Translations under genes and position numbers: made by a program
In this document: positions 59,551 to 64,000 of the stretch, in pieces
Layout of the letters: every line of letters begins with the position of its first letter
Position numbering within the stretch: position 1 is the stretch's first letter
Assembly: GCA_020633125.1 (NCBI GenBank)
Contig: JACKEH010000003.1
Span: 140,708-204,707, forward strand
From: Sandaracinus sp.
GTDB lineage: Bacteria; Myxococcota_A; Polyangia; Polyangiales; Houyiibacteriaceae
Length of the DNA: 64,000 nt
Reading direction: 5' to 3'
Notes under the pieces: generated by a model
What the model saw: only the letters and a program-made list of their open reading frames with translations
Told to the model about the DNA's origin: nothing
Databases searched by the model: none

Positions 59551-61500
59551 GTGCCCGGGAAAGCTGTCCCGCAGCTCACGCCGACCTCGTTGACGCGACC
59601 CCGCTTGGCGGGCTGGCTCGACGCGCGACGCGACGCGCAGCTGCTCGGACGCGACGCGCTTCTCGCGGAATGCGGCGCGCTGCTGGCGCATCCGGACGTT
59701 CGACTGCTTCACCTCGTCGGCCCCGAGGGGGTCGGCAAGTCGGCGCTGCTGCACACGTTGGCGACACGCCTCGAGCGCGAAGGCCGGGTGGTCCTGCGGT
59801 GGGCCTCGGACATTCCGCTCGGTCCGCTCGGCAAGCAGAGCGTGCTCGTGGTCGACTCGCTCGACGAAGTGGCGTCGCCGGTCGACACGCTGACGAGCAT
59901 CTTCGAGACCGTGCCGGACATGGCGCGTGTGTTGGTCGGGTCTCGCCAGCCGTTGCCCGACGCGTTGCTCGCCGACCCCGCGCTCGCCGCGGCGACGCGA
60001 ACCTTGCGGGTGCCGCCGCTCGACGACGACTCGATTCGCCGCTTGGCCACGGAGCTCGGCGTCGACGACGCGCGCCTCGACGCGGTGGTCGCGCAAGCGC
60101 GTGGGATCGCGCGCGTGGTGGTCGACGAGCCGAGCCAGCTCGAGCGGGAGCGCGAACGCGTCCGTGCGTTCGTCCGACACGCGTCGCCCTCCGAACGCGA
60201 CGCCCTCTACGTCGCGGGGATCGCCCTCGCGTTCAGCGAGTCGCTCTTGGTCGACACCGTCGACGACGGAGCCACGGCCTTCGAACGCCTCCGCGAGGCC
60301 TTCCCGTTCGAGCTCGGCCCCTTCGGCCTCGTCGTTCCGCCGAACCTCGGCGACCTCGTCCTCGACGAGCTTCAAGCGCGCGCACCGGAGCGACGCACCC
60401 GGCTCGCCCGCGCGATTCAGGACACGTTGCTCGCCCGCCTCGAGCACCCGCTCGCGCCCGAAGAAATCGCGCACGTGACGGCGAGCCTCGGCCAAGCCTT
60501 GCGCTTCGAGCCCTTCGCGTTCGTGCTCGGACTTCTGCCCTCGGAGCCGGTGATCGAAGTGCCGGCGACGGCCAACGAAGAAGCGGCCGGCCGCGCGAAG
60601 GTCGGCGCGCACGAAGGAAGCGAGTCGGTGCAGCTCTGGGATCGGTGGGCGCTCGCCCCCGAGCGCCGCGCGATCGCGATCCGCACGCTCGACGGCGCCT
60701 GCCTCGCGGTCGCGACGGTGCTCGAGCTCGGACCCGACGCCAGCGACGAGGGCGACCCGGTGGTCGAAGCGTTCCTTCGTTCGCTCGAGCCGCGCGACTC
60801 GAAGCTGCCCGCGCGTCTGGTGCGGCATTGGACGCACCTCGAGCACCACCAAGCGCGCGTGCCCGAAGGCATGGCGGTGCCGAAGGTGTTCTACCGACTG
60901 CTCATCAACGGGTTCGTGAGCGCGGGCGCGGTGGCGCATTGGGACGCGGCCTCGTGGGTCGCGCCGGGCATGCCGATGCCGATGCTCGCATCGGCGCTGG
61001 TCGACGGCGTCGAGGTCGGCGCCTTCGGGGCAGACTTTCGATTCGACAGCGTCGCGGGGGTGTACCGGCGCGCGGTCGCGTGCGCGCGTTCCGGCATCAC
61101 GCTGGAACGTGAGAAGACCTCGACGGTGAACCTCGCGCCGGGCGCGTTGCTCGCGCCGCTTCGGGAAGCCCTGCGCGCGTGGCATCGGCAGGACCTGCTC
61201 GCCAAGAGCGCGCTGCTCGCGCTGACCTCGGTGCGCAACCGCGCGGAGCGCGACACGTGCTCGCCGGAGGACGCACTGCGCGAAGAGATTCGAGACGCGG
61301 TGGGTGGGCTCGGCGCGCACGGGCACGACGCGACGCTGGTTCGGGTGTTGCGCAGGACGTACTTCGACGAGCCGACGAAGGGGCTGGTCGTCGCGGACGC
61401 GCTGGGCATGGGTCACAGCACGTACCGACGTTGGCTTCGTGCGGCGTTGGAGCGGCTCGCGGGGGCGATGGAGCAGCGGGAGCTGGGCGCTCGGCGTTGA
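59551..61500 (+). CDS. STAND-like P-loop ATPase with C-terminal HTH
   Basis: 649 aa. Walker A at residues 57-64 (GPEGVGKS), Walker B about 99-106 (LVVDSLDE), and an AAA/STAND-type helical region after. The middle (about 190-560) is helical and strand mixed without a recognised sensor. The last ~45 residues (VVADALGMGHSTYRRWL) look like an HTH of the sigma-70 region 4/FIS kind, so it may be a DNA-binding regulator. The GTG at 59551 is the start. The 61.5-kb repeats follow it. Confidence 0.75.
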   Translation: MPGKAVPQLTPTSLTRPRLAGWLDARRDAQLLGRDALLAECGALLAHPDVRLLHLVGPEGVGKSALLHTLATRLEREGRVVLRWASDIPLGPLGKQSVLVVDSLDEVASPVDTLTSIFETVPDMARVLVGSRQPLPDALLADPALAAATRTLRVPPLDDDSIRRLATELGVDDARLDAVVAQARGIARVVVDEPSQLERERERVRAFVRHASPSERDALYVAGIALAFSESLLVDTVDDGATAFERLREAFPFELGPFGLVVPPNLGDLVLDELQARAPERRTRLARAIQDTLLARLEHPLAPEEIAHVTASLGQALRFEPFAFVLGLLPSEPVIEVPATANEEAAGRAKVGAHEGSESVQLWDRWALAPERRAIAIRTLDGACLAVATVLELGPDASDEGDPVVEAFLRSLEPRDSKLPARLVRHWTHLEHHQARVPEGMAVPKVFYRLLINGFVSAGAVAHWDAASWVAPGMPMPMLASALVDGVEVGAFGADFRFDSVAGVYRRAVACARSGITLEREKTSTVNLAPGALLAPLREALRAWHRQDLLAKSALLALTSVRNRAERDTCSPEDALREEIRDAVGGLGAHGHDATLVRVLRRTYFDEPTKGLVVADALGMGHSTYRRWLRAALERLAGAMEQRELGARR

Positions 61501-61516
61501 GTTCTTCGCGACGGGC

Positions 61517-61672
61517 GCGCGTCTCGGTCGGGATCGAAGATTCGAGCGGACGGTCGCGTGGGTCTCGGTAGGGATCGAAGATTCGAGCGACCGACACGTC
61601 CCTCGCTCGATTCTCCGAACCGTCCTCCGAGCCGTTGCTCGAATCTCCGCGCTCCGCTCGAATCTCCGAGCC
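61517..61672. repeat. Five-copy direct and inverted repeat, unit GATCGAAGATTCGAGCG
   Basis: Forward copies at about 61531-61548 and 61572-61589; inverted copies at about 61604-61621, 61637-61654 and 61655-61672 (CGCTCGAATCTCCGAGCC). A forward and an inverted arm match at 16 of 18 positions. It lies in the convergent gap between the STAND gene and the DUF4832 gene and could fold as bidirectional terminator hairpins. Confidence 0.82.
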
Positions 61673-61696
61673 GCACCGACGCGCGGTCACGAACGC

Positions 61697-63070
61697 TCAG
61701 AGCCGCGCGCGAAACTCGATCCGTCGACCCGCCACCAAGCGCTCGCTTTCGATCGTCAACGAAGGATCGTCGCCTCCCGCCGCGACGGTGAACACGCCCA
61801 CCTGCCCGGGCAGCAGCCCCTTCAGGCTCTGCGCCGACCGCACGCCGTTCACCGCGACGAACGCGTCGTAGTAGATCGGCGCGACGCCGAAGTTGCGAAC
61901 CTCGACCACGCTGATCGCGTCGCCGACGCGGAACGAGAGCACCTCGAACTTGTAACCGTTCGCCAAGCCGGCCTCACGAATGCGGGCGTCGGTCTGATGC
62001 TCGGGCTGGTCGTTGCCGATCATGTACGAGACGTGAAAACGCGCCGAGAGCTCTTCGTAGGTGCGGCCGTAGAGGCCGGCCGCGTCGAGCGCGTGCTCCT
62101 GATCGAAGTCCGAGTAGTAGCTGAGCTCACCGCCGTGGGGGCTTCGTTCGTAGCGCGTCCCGTGCTCGAAGAAGTTCCAGCTCGCTTCGTTGTAGCCCGC
62201 GTGCTCTTCGTGCATGAACGAGTCGTCGAAGAGCCCGAAGTCGAGCGCGCGCAGGGCGGCGTCGTTCGCGAAGGGCGAGTACTCGTCCGCCGCCGCGTCG
62301 ATCGAGAGGCTCCAATGCAGCGTGTCGAACTGCGCGTCGAGGTGCCGAACGAACTCGGCCTGAAAGGCTTCGCTCGGGAAGGTCTCGCCGATCACCCGAG
62401 GCCCGTCGTAGATGTGGTACTCGCCCCAGAGTCCGAAGCCGGTCTGCAGGAACGCGATGCGCGCGTCCTCGTCGTAACGCGCCGCGAAGCGTTCGTAGAA
62501 CTGCAGGTGAACGCGGCGCAGCTCGTCGTGCGTCCAGTCGGGGAACACGGTGCGCATGCCTTCGGTGCTGCCGACCGTCTCGTCGTAATCCGGCAACGCC
62601 TTGAGGTAATCCGGCACCGCCGTCTCTTCGCCCGGGTACACGTAGTAGAAGCGCACGACCGCCTGGTGCCCTCGGCCCGCGATGCGATCGAGGAAGGCGT
62701 CGAAGCCCGACCAATCGTAGGTGTCGCGCGCGGTGACGATCGACGACGGCTGCACGTACGCGTACTCGAGCGCGATCGCGTCGCTCGTCTTGATCGCGTC
62801 GCCGTTCCACGACTCTTCCCAGAGCACGATGCCGGTCATCGGCTGCACCCGCGTGATGTCGGAGGTGATCGAGACCTCGCGCAGCGGGCCGGCGTCGAAG
62901 GGAAGCGGCGCGTCGGGCGGTGAGCCGCCGTCGGGAAGCGACGCGTCGGCCATCGCGGCATCGCGCCCTCCGGCGTCGCGCGTGGTGCCCGCGTCCGCAT
63001 CGGGCGCGTCGTCGTCACCGCAGCCGAACGCGAAGAGGAGCAGCAAGAACCCGAACGGGAGGCGGCGCAT
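61697..63070 (-). CDS. DUF4832-family lipoprotein (DUF4874/DUF4832-type barrel)
   Basis: 457 aa. Lipobox FAFGC (Cys17), then an Asp/Ala-rich linker to about 60. The body has the DUF4874-type N-terminal barrel (TGIVLWEESWNGDAI; AVVRFYYVYPGEE) and the DUF4832-type region (LWGEYHIYDGPRVIGETFPS; GGELSYYSDFDQEHAL), a beta-galactosidase-like alpha/beta barrel of unknown activity. Paired Glu and Asp suggest a glycosidase, but no catalytic assignment is established. Start at the ATG at 63070. Convergent with the STAND gene. Confidence 0.82.
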   Translation of the reverse strand: MRRLPFGFLLLLFAFGCGDDDAPDADAGTTRDAGGRDAAMADASLPDGGSPPDAPLPFDAGPLREVSITSDITRVQPMTGIVLWEESWNGDAIKTSDAIALEYAYVQPSSIVTARDTYDWSGFDAFLDRIAGRGHQAVVRFYYVYPGEETAVPDYLKALPDYDETVGSTEGMRTVFPDWTHDELRRVHLQFYERFAARYDEDARIAFLQTGFGLWGEYHIYDGPRVIGETFPSEAFQAEFVRHLDAQFDTLHWSLSIDAAADEYSPFANDAALRALDFGLFDDSFMHEEHAGYNEASWNFFEHGTRYERSPHGGELSYYSDFDQEHALDAAGLYGRTYEELSARFHVSYMIGNDQPEHQTDARIREAGLANGYKFEVLSFRVGDAISVVEVRNFGVAPIYYDAFVAVNGVRSAQSLKGLLPGQVGVFTVAAGGDDPSLTIESERLVAGRRIEFRARL

Positions 63071-63252
63071 GCCGGAACCGTAGCAAGCGCGTCGTGCGCG
63101 GGACGCGGTCTCGCACGGTGGCGCGGCTCCCACGTCGCTCCCGAACGGACTCACCGCCGTGGTTCCGGGGTGTCGGGCAGGCCACGTACGTCCTTCGCCG
63201 AGGATGCGATACGCTCTGCTCTCCCCCAACTGGGGTACGACCCGAGGAGCGC

Positions 63253-64000
63253 ATGGCACGGCTCGACGATCCCCTTCGACTGGCAGCTTTCCAACCGGTG
63301 TTGCTCCACCGCAGCGACGAGCCCGAGCTCGACGACGTCTGTCGCCGCGCCGCCGCCGCCGCGGACGCCCCCATCGCCCTCGTGACGATGGTGGCCGAGC
63401 ACGTCCAGCTCTTCCGTGCGGCCGTCGGCCTCGGCCCTGCCCTCGAGGCATCGCGCGCGACCAACCGCTGCGACTCGTTCTGCCAGTTCGTCGTCGAGAG
63501 CGAGCGGCCGTTCGTCGTCGAGGACGCGCGCACCGACCCACGTGTGCCCAAGGCGCTCGTCGACGGCTTCCAAGTCATCGCCTACGCCGGCGTGCCCCTT
63601 CGAGTGCGCGGAACCCTGGTCGGCTCGCTCTGCGTCATCGACGTGGCGCCACATCGATTCTCCGACGACGTCGTCGCCGCGCTTCACGCGCTCTCGGACG
63701 AAGCCGGTCGACTGCTCGAAGCGTTGCCGGCCTTGCCCGCGCAACGGCCGACGCGCGAGGTGCTCGTCGAAGAGCTCGCGCAGGTCGTCGCGAGCTTCGG
63801 TCGGGTCGAGCCCGCCCTCGAAGCCGTGCGTGCGCTCGAGAGCGAGACCGCCAGCGAAGGTCCCGGCGAACAAGCCGCCGTGGCACGCGAGCTCGCGCGT
63901 TGGATCGACGGCCTTCGCAAAGCCGCCTTGGCCACCACCGGCAGCGCGTGGCGCTCCGACGACTCCGAGCTCGCCGCCGCGCTCGAACGCCTCGAGCGCG
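63253..64000 (+). CDS. GAF-domain protein, partial at right edge
   Basis: Frame open to the window edge, 249 codons seen. Residues ~20-155 are a GAF domain (PIALVTMVAEHVQLFRAAVG; CDSFCQFVVE; YAGVPLRVRGTLVGSLCVID), the small-molecule or chromophore binding fold often placed before kinase or cyclase domains. The rest so far is helical, probably a linker. GAGGAG is 8 bases upstream of the ATG at 63253. Since the gene is cut, the output domain is unknown. The upstream gap contains CCCCA-AC-TGGGG at about 63226-63237. Confidence 0.82.
   Translation, partial: MARLDDPLRLAAFQPVLLHRSDEPELDDVCRRAAAAADAPIALVTMVAEHVQLFRAAVGLGPALEASRATNRCDSFCQFVVESERPFVVEDARTDPRVPKALVDGFQVIAYAGVPLRVRGTLVGSLCVIDVAPHRFSDDVVAALHALSDEAGRLLEALPALPAQRPTREVLVEELAQVVASFGRVEPALEAVRALESETASEGPGEQAAVARELARWIDGLRKAALATTGSAWRSDDSELAAALERLER

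Overview
The window is 64 kb of very GC-rich DNA with strong G/C in third codon positions, frequent GTG starts and many lipoproteins that have an Asp/Ala/Gly-rich linker after the lipobox Cys. Together with DUF1588/DUF1552 pairs, FG-GAP, RCC1 and VCBS propellers, a CFI-box-CTERM protein, an OmpA protein with Ca-binding repeats and a STAND-type regulator, this points to a myxobacterium of the Polyangiales, perhaps Sandaracinaceae. That placement is inference from gene content. No rRNA, tRNA, CRISPR array or prophage was seen.

Layout. 1-5 kb: the end of a predicted nucleotidyltransferase, unknown soluble and membrane proteins, a secreted barrel-like protein and long hexanucleotide arrays. 5.2-8.1 kb: a DUF1588/DUF1552 two-gene operon. 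8.1-9.0 kb: a structured non-coding stretch. 9.0-9.7 kb: a DUF2202 ferritin-like lipoprotein. 9.7-21.3 kb: a six-gene minus-strand ion-homeostasis operon, read as CPA2-like antiporter, TrkA, TrkH, a 1641-aa CPA2 antiporter fused to a coiled coil and an ATPase, MscS channel, and PLP-dependent D-cysteine desulfhydrase/ACC-deaminase-like enzyme. Four of its five junctions are tight: three are 4-nt overlaps and trkA-trkH is a 3-nt gap.

21.4-31.6 kb: a deletion-like junction of two gene fragments, a zinc-ribbon membrane protein, a GNAT acetyltransferase, a convergent pair of DNA-repair genes (AlkC-like and Fpg-like), a Cys-rich fragment, an RCC1 lipoprotein, and a CFI-box / DUF4266 / small-protein operon. 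31.6-38 kb: a Na+/Ca2+-exchanger gene bracketed on both sides by inverted (GTGCCC)n arrays, a Ca-binding lipoprotein, an OmpA domain inserted in a DUF4139-like protein, and a homocysteine S-methyltransferase followed by a 72-bp tandem repeat. 38-47 kb: a TolB-like protein, a MASE1 hybrid histidine kinase, a CusF-like copper protein, an L,D-transpeptidase, a RAYT-type transposase, two small unknown genes, an SDR and an acyl-CoA-dehydrogenase-like protein. 47-64 kb: an FG-GAP lipoprotein, a propeller lipoprotein, LysR, a 5'-truncated VCBS protein, EamA and SLC13 transporters, MgtE, a STAND ATPase regulator, a DUF4832 lipoprotein and the start of a GAF protein.

Two themes stand out. One is ion and envelope homeostasis (K+, H+, Na+/Ca2+, Mg2+, mechanosensitive release, copper). 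The other is an unusual intergenic landscape: arrays of related 6-bp units that fit GTSNCC, tandem copies of 14, 50, 72 and about 80 bp, a dispersed element with core TGACGCAACSTCTCG, and inverted-repeat clusters. These arrays also reach into coding sequence, as 15-bp repeats in the fused antiporter and a (Gly-Asp)n start of the VCBS gene.
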